Shown piece by piece: positions 17,301 to 24,499 of a stretch of DNA of 62,962 nucleotides. Made by a program: the position numbers and the translations under genes. Under the pieces are notes generated by a model that had not been told where the DNA came from, did not search any database, and saw nothing but the letters and a program-made list of their open reading frames with translations. The stretch spans positions 1 to 62,962 of the forward strand of contig JABBOD010000015.1 in the NCBI GenBank assembly GCA_019351995.1, written 5' to 3'. This stretch comes from Acidobacteriota bacterium (GTDB lineage Bacteria > Actinomycetota > Actinomycetes > Actinomycetales > Microbacteriaceae). How positions within the stretch are numbered: the first letter of the stretch is position 1; each line of letters opens with the position of its first letter.

Positions 17301-17551
17301 GCCTTACGGGTGAAGGTCAACCCGAGCACCTCGCTCGGCCGCACATGCCCGTTGGCGATCAGCCACAGCACCCGGTTCGCCATGGTCTCCGTCTTGCCGC
17401 TCCCGGCACCCGCCACGACGAGCGCAGGAGCGAGAGGGGCCTGAATGACTGCCTGCTGTTGCCGCGTCGGCTCCGGCTTGCCGAGGGCACGGGCGATGTC
17501 GACCGCTGAGTAACGGGAGGGCAGAGTGGTCGAGGTGGACAGTTCAGTCAC
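14321..17551 (-). CDS. adnB: AdnB-type ATP-dependent helicase-nuclease
   Basis: A 1076-aa UvrD-like helicase fused to a C-terminal RecB-family nuclease, matching AdnB, one subunit of the actinobacterial double-strand-break resection machine. Visible: Walker A GAGSGKT (residues 48-54), TFTRKAA, DEYQDTS, a GSKGLEWD motif, VAVTRARHELLLSG (motif VI), then a nuclease domain with CKIDAIYPL and VVDWKTG near residues 985-1010. The start is GTG within the overlap GTGACTGA, which joins the adnA stop, so the two are translationally coupled. Expected role: end processing for homologous recombination in the cytoplasm. Confidence 0.92.
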   Translation of the reverse strand: MTELSTSTTLPSRYSAVDIARALGKPEPTRQQQAVIQAPLAPALVVAGAGSGKTETMANRVLWLIANGHVRPSEVLGLTFTRKAAGELAVRIRERIEQLATAGLTPDDHDPFQAPAVSTYNSFANTIFRDNAILVGREGDGAVLGEAGAWQLARSTVTRSRDPRLPGLDKNLDPVTNAVLGLSRAISENIVDAEAVRSFARRFAAAGALPPGGRGAYADVDRMVAAVGALEVLVDLVGEYDAAKLARSAVEYSDQVALALAIIDKQPTVATELRERYRVVLLDEYQDTSVVQTRMLARLFAGHPVMAVGDPHQSIYGWRGASASNLEQFSAQFGASGPAFALSTSWRNGHRILDAANTLVAPLALVSRVPVQSLTPSPVASDLPIEVRFEEHIEAEADSVAAWFAARLNGPDPGTAPSAAMLFRARKTQPVFLRALRDHGVKYHVLGIGGLLAEPEIADLVSMLSVLNDPGAGLELVRLLAGSRWRVGVQDLHALSRLASWLRDRDHAQQVYADAVKERMRSSVVEGESGSIVDALDFLATARDGHTALAHFSDLGLARLRDAGVVVARLRARASLSLPDLVSLVEQELRLDIEVVANEGRPLGGAPLEALFDAIDGYLALDDSSTRVGSELGGFLAWLRAAEEKEDLSPRPEDPEPGTVQILTVHGSKGLEWDMVAVPRLVVDELPMKPIEGTNGWLAFGQLPWPFRGDADDLPVYEWQGATTRKELLDNRVSFKAAVGQRALDEERRLAYVAVTRARHELLLSGSFWASQKEYREPSPFLRDLALAGVVGELPATPEHLENPLGENLERIRWPLDPLGTRRAAVEAAAAAVRAADPAIVGRWAEELELLLAERTRRLAGAGAVVLPTRVPASRFKDFVTEPDAVASSLLRPMPERPFTATRLGTLFHSWVENRYGLGAGSDELDARASELDGDGDGVEAADLARLQATFEASEWATRRPVEVEREIHLPFDGRIVICKIDAIYPLGPGADGEPRFEVVDWKTGRAPRDADDLERKQLQLALYRLAYSRWAGIDPSRISAAFYFVADDAVIRPDHIDDEAELLARWRAAFTPLAS

Positions 17552-20500
17552 TCGACACCGCCGGCACCCTGTGCAGTCGAAGCCGCGGCGTGGTGCCGAA
17601 GCCGCCGAACTGATCGAGCTCGAGTTTGCCCTCGTACTGTGCGGCGGCGATCAGCACGGCCGCCTGCCGGATGCGTTCGCGGACCGCCTCCAGGCCGTCC
17701 GCATCCAGTGTCGTCTGGCGTGCATCGCGGTAGCGCTTGCCGTCTTTCCCCTCGCGCACGAACAGAAGTTTTGCGCCACCCGGGAGGTGCTCGATGCCCT
17801 CGAGTTGCTCGCCGAACTTCCCCTCCGCGTAAGCGAGTTGATAGGAGCCGAGCTGCGGATGCGCGGCAATCTCCGCCGGGGACGTGATCGGTCGACCGGT
17901 CTTCAGGTCGACGATGACGACCCGTCCGTTGGCGTCGCGCTCGATCCGGTCGATCGAGCCGTTGACCACGATCGCGGGCCGCACGGATCCGTCACCGCGC
18001 GACTCGCCCCCCACGACGTCGCCGTACTCGAGCCGGAACCGGCCCTCGGCGGCGACCAGCGTCTTGCCATCGCGCTGGAAGTCGGCCAGGTAGTCGGCCA
18101 GCGCCTCGGTGAACCCGCGGGCGAGCTGCCGCTGCCGCTCGGCCAGCCACGGTGACTCGAAGACGAGCTCGTTCCAGCGCGACTCGACGGCGCTCCACAG
18201 TCGCTCGACCACCGGATCGTCGGTGGTCTCCATCGCCCAATGCAGGATCGTGCCGACCCCGGCCGCCACCCCCGAGTCGCCGCCGGCAATGGTCTCGAGA
18301 AACCAGTCGAGCGGGGACTCCTCCAGGCGCTCCATCCGCGAGGGCGACACCGGGATGCTGTCGCCCTCATACAGCGGGCCGGTCGATGAGATCGGTTCCA
18401 GACCGTGCCAGTCATCGGGATGCGCACCCGGGAGCCCGAGCCGTGCGAGTTCGGCGAGCGAGCCGGCTGCGGCGGCGGCATCCGACCGCTTCGAGCGCGG
18501 GTCGGCGAGGGTGCGCCGCAGGCTGCCGGTGAACCCCCGCAGGGACAGCGGTGGCCTCGACGCGGAGTCGAGCACCGGAGTGCCAGGAGGCAGCAGGGAG
18601 AAGAAAATGCTGCTCTGCTCATCGTCGTTGGCGACGGCCGCGAGGACGACGCGCTCGCTGGCCCTCGAGACGGCGAGCGCGAACATCCGCAACTCGTCAT
18701 CCAGCACGAGCTTGCGGTCATCGAGGGTGGCGGTCTCGCCCGCCTGCAGCGCGCGCAACAGGTTCTGCGGCTCCAGCAACGACCCGCGGGCACGGAGGTT
18801 CGGCCAGACGCCGTCCTGCAGTGCGGCGACGACGACCGTGCGGAACTCCATCCCGACGGCGCCAGACGGCGTCGTGACGAGCACCACGTCGTCGCTGCGG
18901 CCCGGCGCGAGCACGTCCTCCGGGACCTCCGCATCCAGCACCTCGGCCAGGAACTCGGAGGCCGGGGCGTCCGGGCGGCGCTCGGCGAAACGTTTGGCGG
19001 CGGTGAACAGGGCGACCACCGCATCGAGGTTGCGATTCGCTTCGGCGGCGACCGGTCCGCTGCCCAGCGCCTGGTCATGCCAGGGCGTGGCAAGCCGGCT
19101 GCGGTCCCAGGCGAGCCAGAGCAGGTCCTCGATCGAGCCGGTGCTGGTGCGCAGCTCTGACAGCGTTTCGGCGAGGCGCTCGGCCTGGCGAGCGGGACGG
19201 CTGTCGATCGTGGCGAATCGACCGGGAGCATCGAGTGCCTCCACGAGCAGCACATCGCTGACTCGCACGCCGCCGCCCGCGAGTTCCTCCGCCCGCAGCG
19301 CCAGGCGTAGCCGACGCAGGCCCAGTGCGTCGAGTCCGCCGTACGGCGACATCAGCAGTTCCGCCGCGAGTTCGCCGGTCAGCTCGGAACGGCCGACCCC
19401 GACCTCGACCAGGGAGAGCAGCGCGCGGGCCGCCATCTCGTCGCGCAGGGCGACGCCGCCGCTCGCGGTGCGTGTCGGCACCTCGGCGAGCGCCAGGGCG
19501 CGGCTGACCCCCGGCGCGAGAGCACCGCTTCGCACGATGACCGCGAGCTGGCTCCACGGCACTCCGCGCTTCAGATGCTCCTCCCGCAGCACGCGCGCCA
19601 CGGCGGCCCACTCGCGCGCGGGACTGCTCGCCTCGATCCGGGCGAGCGGCGCGGGGTGCTCCGGCGAGGCGGGCGGGGCCACCGCGCCGGCGGCACGCTG
19701 CGTTCCCGCCGCCGCCGTACCGATCCGAGCCGTCACCGCGCTGGTGAGCGCACGGAGCGGAGCGGACTGTCGATACACCGACGGGAGCACGAGTTGCCGC
19801 ACCTCCGGGTCGCCGAGCACCGAGCTCAATCGACCGAGCGCGTCGGGCTCGCCGCCCCGAAAGACGTTGGCGGCGACGTCCGGATCACCGAACGCGATGA
19901 CCGTCACCCCGCGAGCGCTGAGGGCGCGCACCAGCGCGAGCGTCGACTCCGTGGCCTCCTGCAGGTCATCGACCACCACGAGTCGAAGCCGGCTGATCCG
20001 ATCGTCAGGGCGCCCGTCGCGCACCGCGACCACCGCGAAGCGCGCCAACTCGGCCGGGTCGAGTTGGTGGGTGCGACTCGACGCCACGATGTCGAGGTAC
20101 TCCTGGATGAAGTCCGCGGCCGCGACCCAGGCGTCCCGCCCCGTCGTTCGGCCGAGCTCCCGAAGACGGGATGGGGAGACGTCGTACTCGGTGGCGCGGG
20201 CCATCAACTCGCGCAACTCGGTGCGGAAGCCGCGGAGGCGGCGGACCGAAGCGTCGAGCATCTCGGGCCAGGTCGGGCCGCCGCCCTCGAGGTGGCCCTC
20301 GAGGATCGCGGCGATGTCGGCGTCCTGCTCCGCCGCGGTGACCAGACGGGGAGCCTCCGTGCCGGCGGCGCGCGCTGCGGCGCCGACGAGCTCGAAGGCG
20401 AACGACGAGACCGTGCGGGCGAGCGGCCCATTGCTCGGGACACCGATGCGCAGGGCGAGTCGGTCCCGCAGGCGCGTCGCGGCGGCCCGCGAGGAGGCGA

Positions 20501-20708
20501 GCACGAGCAAGGAATCGGGCGACCACCCGCGGGCATCCACACGGTCGGCTACGAGTTCGATGACCGTGGTCGTCTTGCCAGACCCGGGTGCGCCGAGCAC
20601 CGCTGCCGACACGCCGTCGGGGAGATCGACAACCGCTTTCTGGCCAGGATCCAAAAGGACCTGCCGGTGGGCCGCCGGCGCGGTGCCCTCGAACCGGATG
20701 CCGCTCAT
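17544..20708 (-). CDS. adnA: AdnA-type ATP-dependent helicase-nuclease
   Basis: A 1054-aa partner of AdnB with a divergent UvrD-like motor (Walker A GAPGSGKTT at 39-47; motif II VVVDDLQEA) and a C-terminal RecB-like nuclease (GSIDRIE, VIVDLKTGRP near residues 930-960). The changed DEXX box (DDLQ) fits the AdnA subunit, which in mycobacteria is the weaker motor. ATG 20708 is fixed by a TACGGT box 6 nt upstream; the longer frame runs into the divergent DUF3107 promoter region. The stop overlaps the adnB start by 8 bp. Confidence 0.91.
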   Translation of the reverse strand: MSGIRFEGTAPAAHRQVLLDPGQKAVVDLPDGVSAAVLGAPGSGKTTTVIELVADRVDARGWSPDSLLVLASSRAAATRLRDRLALRIGVPSNGPLARTVSSFAFELVGAAARAAGTEAPRLVTAAEQDADIAAILEGHLEGGGPTWPEMLDASVRRLRGFRTELRELMARATEYDVSPSRLRELGRTTGRDAWVAAADFIQEYLDIVASSRTHQLDPAELARFAVVAVRDGRPDDRISRLRLVVVDDLQEATESTLALVRALSARGVTVIAFGDPDVAANVFRGGEPDALGRLSSVLGDPEVRQLVLPSVYRQSAPLRALTSAVTARIGTAAAGTQRAAGAVAPPASPEHPAPLARIEASSPAREWAAVARVLREEHLKRGVPWSQLAVIVRSGALAPGVSRALALAEVPTRTASGGVALRDEMAARALLSLVEVGVGRSELTGELAAELLMSPYGGLDALGLRRLRLALRAEELAGGGVRVSDVLLVEALDAPGRFATIDSRPARQAERLAETLSELRTSTGSIEDLLWLAWDRSRLATPWHDQALGSGPVAAEANRNLDAVVALFTAAKRFAERRPDAPASEFLAEVLDAEVPEDVLAPGRSDDVVLVTTPSGAVGMEFRTVVVAALQDGVWPNLRARGSLLEPQNLLRALQAGETATLDDRKLVLDDELRMFALAVSRASERVVLAAVANDDEQSSIFFSLLPPGTPVLDSASRPPLSLRGFTGSLRRTLADPRSKRSDAAAAAGSLAELARLGLPGAHPDDWHGLEPISSTGPLYEGDSIPVSPSRMERLEESPLDWFLETIAGGDSGVAAGVGTILHWAMETTDDPVVERLWSAVESRWNELVFESPWLAERQRQLARGFTEALADYLADFQRDGKTLVAAEGRFRLEYGDVVGGESRGDGSVRPAIVVNGSIDRIERDANGRVVIVDLKTGRPITSPAEIAAHPQLGSYQLAYAEGKFGEQLEGIEHLPGGAKLLFVREGKDGKRYRDARQTTLDADGLEAVRERIRQAAVLIAAAQYEGKLELDQFGGFGTTPRLRLHRVPAVSSD

Positions 20709-20714
20709 GCGCCC

Positions 20715-20720
20715 ACCGTA
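20715..20720 (-). promoter_or_regulatory. -10 box, leaderless promoter of adnA-adnB
   Basis: TACGGT on the minus strand ends 6 nt before ATG 20708. Confidence 0.55.
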
Positions 20721-20799
20721 GCGGCCGGCGCCGACAGCCCGACCGCGCCGCCGGTTCTGCTGTGGGTGAACCCGGCGCGGTCGCCGACGCGGCATCCCG

Positions 20800-20805
20800 T
20801 AATCT
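20800..20805 (+). promoter_or_regulatory. -10 box, leaderless promoter of the DUF3107 gene
   Basis: TAATCT ends 6 nt before GTG 20812. It stands back to back with the adnA promoter in a 103-bp gap. Confidence 0.6.
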
Positions 20806-20811
20806 TCCGGT

Positions 20812-21036
20812 GTGGACATTCGCATCGGTATCGCCAACAGCCCCCGCGAGCTCAACATCGAGTCATCGCAGACCTCAGCGGAGGTCGAGAAGATCGTCTC
20901 GGCCGCGCTCGAATCCGAGTCGAAGTTCATCACGCTGACCGACCTCAAAGGCAAGGTCTACATCGTGCCTGTCGCTTCCTTCTCGTATCTCGAGATGGGT
21001 GGAGAAGAGTCGCGTCGCGTCGGCTTCTTCGCGTAA
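20812..21036 (+). CDS. DUF3107 family protein (TB9.4-like)
   Basis: A 74-aa protein matching DUF3107 over its full length: MDIRIGIANSPRELNIES, a central TDLKGKVYIVP strand and a C-terminal GGEESRRVGF motif. The M. tuberculosis homologue is Rv3208A (TB9.4). The function is unknown. It is small, soluble and mostly beta. The GTG start is fixed by TAATCT 6 nt upstream. It is divergent from adnA, the position it also holds in other actinobacteria. Confidence 0.92.
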   Translation: MDIRIGIANSPRELNIESSQTSAEVEKIVSAALESESKFITLTDLKGKVYIVPVASFSYLEMGGEESRRVGFFA

Positions 21037-21050
21037 CACGCCAGCTGATT

Positions 21051-21056
21051 TAGGCT
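21051..21056 (+). promoter_or_regulatory. -10 box, leaderless promoter of the 98-aa membrane protein gene
   Basis: TAGGCT ends 6 nt before GTG 21063, inside the 26-bp gap after the DUF3107 gene. Confidence 0.55.
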
Positions 21057-21062
21057 GACGGC

Positions 21063-21359
21063 GTGGAACTCCTCTTCGTGACCGTCATCGCGGCCTTCAT
21101 CGGCCTCGCGCTGCGCTACCTGCTGCCGGGCCGCGGCTCCTACGGGTTGTTCCTCGTGCCCGCCCTCGCCGCTGCCGCGACCGCGGCCATCTGGGTCGGT
21201 CTGGTCTGGCTCGGCTTCAGATTCGACGGCGGCTGGATCTGGGTGATCGCACTGGTCGGCGGCTCCGCCATCACCACCGTCGGAACGCTGCTGATCGTGC
21301 GGGCCCGGAAGGTCGGCGACGAGCGGCGGCTGCACACTCTGTCGGGCGGCCGGGCGTAA
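21063..21359 (+). CDS. Small membrane protein, unknown function
   Basis: A 98-aa protein with three likely membrane helices (about residues 3-17, 27-50, 55-80) and a basic C-terminal tail (RARKVGDERRLH). No family is recognised beyond similar small proteins at this place in related genomes. The GTG start has its own TAGGCT box. Its stop at 21359 directly abuts the stop of the convergent ferritin-like gene. Confidence 0.8.
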   Translation: MELLFVTVIAAFIGLALRYLLPGRGSYGLFLVPALAAAATAAIWVGLVWLGFRFDGGWIWVIALVGGSAITTVGTLLIVRARKVGDERRLHTLSGGRA

Positions 21360-22076
21360 CTAGGCGGTCAAGCCGAGCACATCCATCCGGCGGGTGTGGG
21401 CCGAGATCAGTTCAGTGAACACCGGTTCAATGCGCTCCTCGCCCGGCAGTTGGCCACCGATCGCGAGCGATGAGCGGGCCACCAGCATCGTGTCGCCCAC
21501 CAGACGGCGTCCCCACATCGCCAACCGCGACGCGAGCCGCGGACTCGCTTCGATGGACGACCGCAGCTGCTCGACGAGAGCCTGCTGCCCCGTGTCGATA
21601 TCGAGCAGAAGCGAGACCCGCTGCGACAGGGCGCTGGGAAGGCCGGCGGCGAGTCCGGTGAAGAAGTCGGTGAGGAATCCACCCGTCAGGTAGCAGGTGA
21701 CCAGGGTCTCCGGCCAATCGGCACCCTGCGTGCGGCGGCGAAAGTCGTCCAGCTCGAGCCGGAATGGCTCCATCGCCGCGACGGGATCGATCCCGGCAGC
21801 ACGCATCTCGGAGACAAGCGCTTCGTGCGCGTGCAGCATCTCCGCGGTCGCCCGGCTGAGCGTGGTCTTCGCCTCGGTCGTCGGCGCCAGGATGACGGCG
21901 CGGCTGAGGTTTTCGAACAGGATCAGCGCGAGATAGGCGAGCTGGCCCAGGTACACCTTGGTCGGCGGGGTGAGCTCCGCGAGTTCGACCCGGGCGACCG
22001 CGATGGCCTCGGAGCGCGGTGTGATGTGCGGAGCGCTCGCGCGCGCGCGTCGACCACGCCGGAAGAAGGACACCAC
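21360..22076 (-). CDS. Ferritin-like fold protein (MiaE-like/Rv3210c-type)
   Basis: A 238-aa, nearly all-helical protein of the actinobacterial ferritin-like group, related to tRNA hydroxylase MiaE-like proteins. Acidic and His residues that could bind a di-iron centre are present (for example ENLSRA, AHEALVSE), but I cannot assign the ligands with certainty. The GTG start at 22076 is supported by TAGTCT 6 nt upstream. It is divergent from the DEAD-box helicase gene, the same order as Rv3210c-Rv3211. Function unknown. Confidence 0.8.
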   Translation of the reverse strand: MVSFFRRGRRARASAPHITPRSEAIAVARVELAELTPPTKVYLGQLAYLALILFENLSRAVILAPTTEAKTTLSRATAEMLHAHEALVSEMRAAGIDPVAAMEPFRLELDDFRRRTQGADWPETLVTCYLTGGFLTDFFTGLAAGLPSALSQRVSLLLDIDTGQQALVEQLRSSIEASPRLASRLAMWGRRLVGDTMLVARSSLAIGGQLPGEERIEPVFTELISAHTRRMDVLGLTA

Positions 22077-22082
22077 CTTCTC

Positions 22083-22088
22083 AGACTA
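22083..22088 (-). promoter_or_regulatory. -10 box, leaderless promoter of the ferritin-like gene
   Basis: TAGTCT on the minus strand ends 6 nt before GTG 22076. Confidence 0.6.
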
Positions 22089-22155
22089 TCTGCTGCCGGG
22101 TCAGGGGCTCCGCGGCCCGGTAGACTGGCCTTTCTCGACTTTAGACAGGCATTTT

Positions 22156-23610
22156 GTGACTTTCACCGATCTGAATATCGACCAGGACATGGTCGACGCG
22201 CTCGCCTCGAAGGGGATCATCGAACCCTTCCCGATCCAGAGCCAAACCATCCCCCTCGCCCTCGCGCGGCAAGACATCATCGGCCAGGCGAAGACCGGCA
22301 CCGGCAAGACCTTCGGCTTCGGCCTCCCCCTCATCCAAGCGCTCGGCCTCCACCCGGAGCCCGGCGTGCAGGCGCTCGTCGTCGTGCCGACCCGCGAGCT
22401 GTGCGTGCAGGTCGCCGAAGATCTCGAAATCGCGGCAAGCAACCGCGAGACGAAGATCGTCGCCATTTACGGCGGCAAGGCATACGAGGGCCAGGTGGAG
22501 CAGCTGAAAGCCGGCGCCCAGATCGTGGTCGGCACCCCGGGCCGACTGCTCGACCTCGCCGGTCAACGCCTGCTCTCGTTGAAGAACGTGAAGGTCATGG
22601 TGCTCGACGAGGCGGACAAGATGCTCGACCTGGGCTTCCTGCCCGACGTCGAGAAGCTGTTCGCGCAGACCGACGCCACCCGCCACACCATGCTCTTCTC
22701 GGCGACGATGCCCGGCCCGGTCGTCGCACTCGCGCGTCGCTTCATGAACAAGCCGATCCACATCCGAGCGACCGACCCGGATGAGGGCCTCACCCAGGCG
22801 AACATCAAGCACGTGATCTACCGGGCGCACTCGCTCGACAAGGACGAGGTGATCGCGCGCATCCTGCAGGCCGAGGGTCGCGGCAAGACCGTCATCTTCA
22901 CCCGCACCAAGCGCGCAGCGGCCAAGCTCGTCGAAGAGCTCAACGACCGCGGCTTCAACGCCGCCGCCGTGCACGGCGACCTCAACCAGGAGCAGCGCGA
23001 GCGCGCCATGGCCGCCTTCAAGGCGGGCAAGAAGGACATCCTGATCGCCACGGATGTCGCGGCCCGCGGCATCGACGTCAACGACGTCACCCACGTGATC
23101 AATCACACCGTCCCCGACGACCCCGACACCTACCTGCACCGCGCGGGTCGCACCGGTCGCGCGGGCAAGACCGGCATCGCCGTCACCTTCGTGGACTGGG
23201 ACGACCTGCACAAGTGGGGTCTGATCCACCGTGGTCTGCAATTCGGACCGCAGGAGCCGGTGGAGACCTACTCGTCGTCGCCGCATCTGTTCGCCGACCT
23301 GGACATCCCGGTGGGTACGAAGGGGCGCCTGCGCGCCTCGACGATCGTCCACGAGTCGCGTGCTCGCACTGCGGGCTCGACCGGTGAGCGTTCGGGTTCC
23401 GGCGGCGGATCGCGGGAGGGCGGATCGCGGCCGCCGCGCCAGCGCAGCGGCGGTTCCGGTGCCGCGGGCGCCCCCCGCACCGAGGGCAACCCCGCACACC
23501 ACGAGGCCGGAGGGGGAGCCCACGACGGCACGTCACCGACTCGTCGTCACCGCACCCGTCGTCGCACCGGGGGCGCCGGGGGCGGCGCCCCGACGCCGCC
23601 GGCGAACTGA
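22156..23610 (+). CDS. DEAD-box RNA helicase (RhlE-type)
   Basis: A 484-aa ATP-dependent RNA helicase with both RecA domains: Q motif PFPIQSQTIPLA, AKTGTGKT (motif I), PTRELCVQ, VLDEADKML (DEAD, motif II), FSATMP (motif III), and HRAGRTGRAGKTG (motif VI). From about residue 420 the tail is low-complexity and rich in Arg, Gly and Ser (RRHRTRRRTGG at the end), typical of RNA-binding tails. Likely role: RNA structure remodelling in ribosome assembly, decay or cold adaptation. I chose GTG 22156 because TFTDLNID begins the conserved domain; the longer frame overlaps the ferritin-like gene. TAGACT at 22121-22126 may be its -10 box. Confidence 0.93.
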   Translation: MTFTDLNIDQDMVDALASKGIIEPFPIQSQTIPLALARQDIIGQAKTGTGKTFGFGLPLIQALGLHPEPGVQALVVVPTRELCVQVAEDLEIAASNRETKIVAIYGGKAYEGQVEQLKAGAQIVVGTPGRLLDLAGQRLLSLKNVKVMVLDEADKMLDLGFLPDVEKLFAQTDATRHTMLFSATMPGPVVALARRFMNKPIHIRATDPDEGLTQANIKHVIYRAHSLDKDEVIARILQAEGRGKTVIFTRTKRAAAKLVEELNDRGFNAAAVHGDLNQEQRERAMAAFKAGKKDILIATDVAARGIDVNDVTHVINHTVPDDPDTYLHRAGRTGRAGKTGIAVTFVDWDDLHKWGLIHRGLQFGPQEPVETYSSSPHLFADLDIPVGTKGRLRASTIVHESRARTAGSTGERSGSGGGSREGGSRPPRQRSGGSGAAGAPRTEGNPAHHEAGGGAHDGTSPTRRHRTRRRTGGAGGGAPTPPAN

Positions 23611-23619
23611 CGGGATTCG

Positions 23620-24495
23620 TTAGAACGTCAGCAGTCCGCGCGAGAGGAACTGCGTGACCACCCGCTCTGTCAGTTCCTCCGACGGCGGTGGCGTATCTTC
23701 GAGTTCGTATGGCCGGCCGAGCATGTGCCACTTGTCGCGCCCCATCTGGTGGAACGGCAGCACTTCGACCCGCGTGACGGTGCCCGACCGCAGCTGGTTG
23801 AGCGAGGCGACGTAGTCGGCAACGCGTTCGACATCGTCCCAGCGGTCTGTCAAAGCCGGAACAAGCACGTACCGGATCCAGACCTCGACACGGCCCTCCG
23901 CGGCGAGCCGGCGCCCGAACTCGAGTGTCGGCTCGAGGCGACCGCCTGTCAGGCGATGATAAATCTCCTCGTCACCCGACTTCACGTCGAGGAGCACCAG
24001 GTCGGTGTCGGCGAGCGCGGCATCACCGAGGTGGGCGCCGAGGAAACCGGAGGTGTCGATCGCCGTGTGGACCCCGAGCTCCTTCGCCCCCCGCAGAATG
24101 CGCGCCGCGAACGCCGGCTGCATGAGCACTTCGCCGCCCGACAGGGTGATCCCTCCGCCGGTCGTGGCGAAAATCCCCCGATAGTGGCCGATGCGGGCCA
24201 GCAGCTCATCCGCCGTCACCGGTTCACCGTCGCGCATCTGGAGCGTGTCGGGATTCTGGCAGTACAGGCAGCGCAGCGGGCACCCGCTCAGGAAGACGGT
24301 CATCCGCGTTCCGGGGCCGTCTACGGCCGTGACCAGCTCCCAGGAATGCACCGAGCCGAGTTCGCCCGCCCGCATCATGCTGAGGCGCTCATCGTGACTG
24401 AACTCGTTCGAACTGTGCACGCCTGCCAGTCCGGCACCGATCAGCCGCGGAGGCCCCGTCGGCACCTCGAGCGCGATGCCGTGTGAGGTGGGCAT
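23620..24495 (-). CDS. pflA: Pyruvate formate-lyase activating enzyme (radical SAM)
   Basis: A 291-aa radical SAM activase that puts the glycyl radical on pyruvate formate-lyase. The cluster motif is SGCPLRCLYCQNPDT (CxxxCxxC, near residues 75-89); the GGE motif appears as TLSGGEVLM. The N-terminus is about 40 residues longer than the E. coli enzyme. I chose ATG 24495, four bases after the pflB stop, so the two genes form one operon with pflB first. The product needs anoxic conditions. Confidence 0.93.
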   Translation of the reverse strand: MPTSHGIALEVPTGPPRLIGAGLAGVHSSNEFSHDERLSMMRAGELGSVHSWELVTAVDGPGTRMTVFLSGCPLRCLYCQNPDTLQMRDGEPVTADELLARIGHYRGIFATTGGGITLSGGEVLMQPAFAARILRGAKELGVHTAIDTSGFLGAHLGDAALADTDLVLLDVKSGDEEIYHRLTGGRLEPTLEFGRRLAAEGRVEVWIRYVLVPALTDRWDDVERVADYVASLNQLRSGTVTRVEVLPFHQMGRDKWHMLGRPYELEDTPPPSEELTERVVTQFLSRGLLTF

Positions 24496-24499
24496 CCGG

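Noticed and set aside
18109..20721. 870-codon plus-strand frame opposite adnA
   Set aside because: Ser/Arg-rich shadow frame; adnA on the other strand has all helicase and nuclease motifs.
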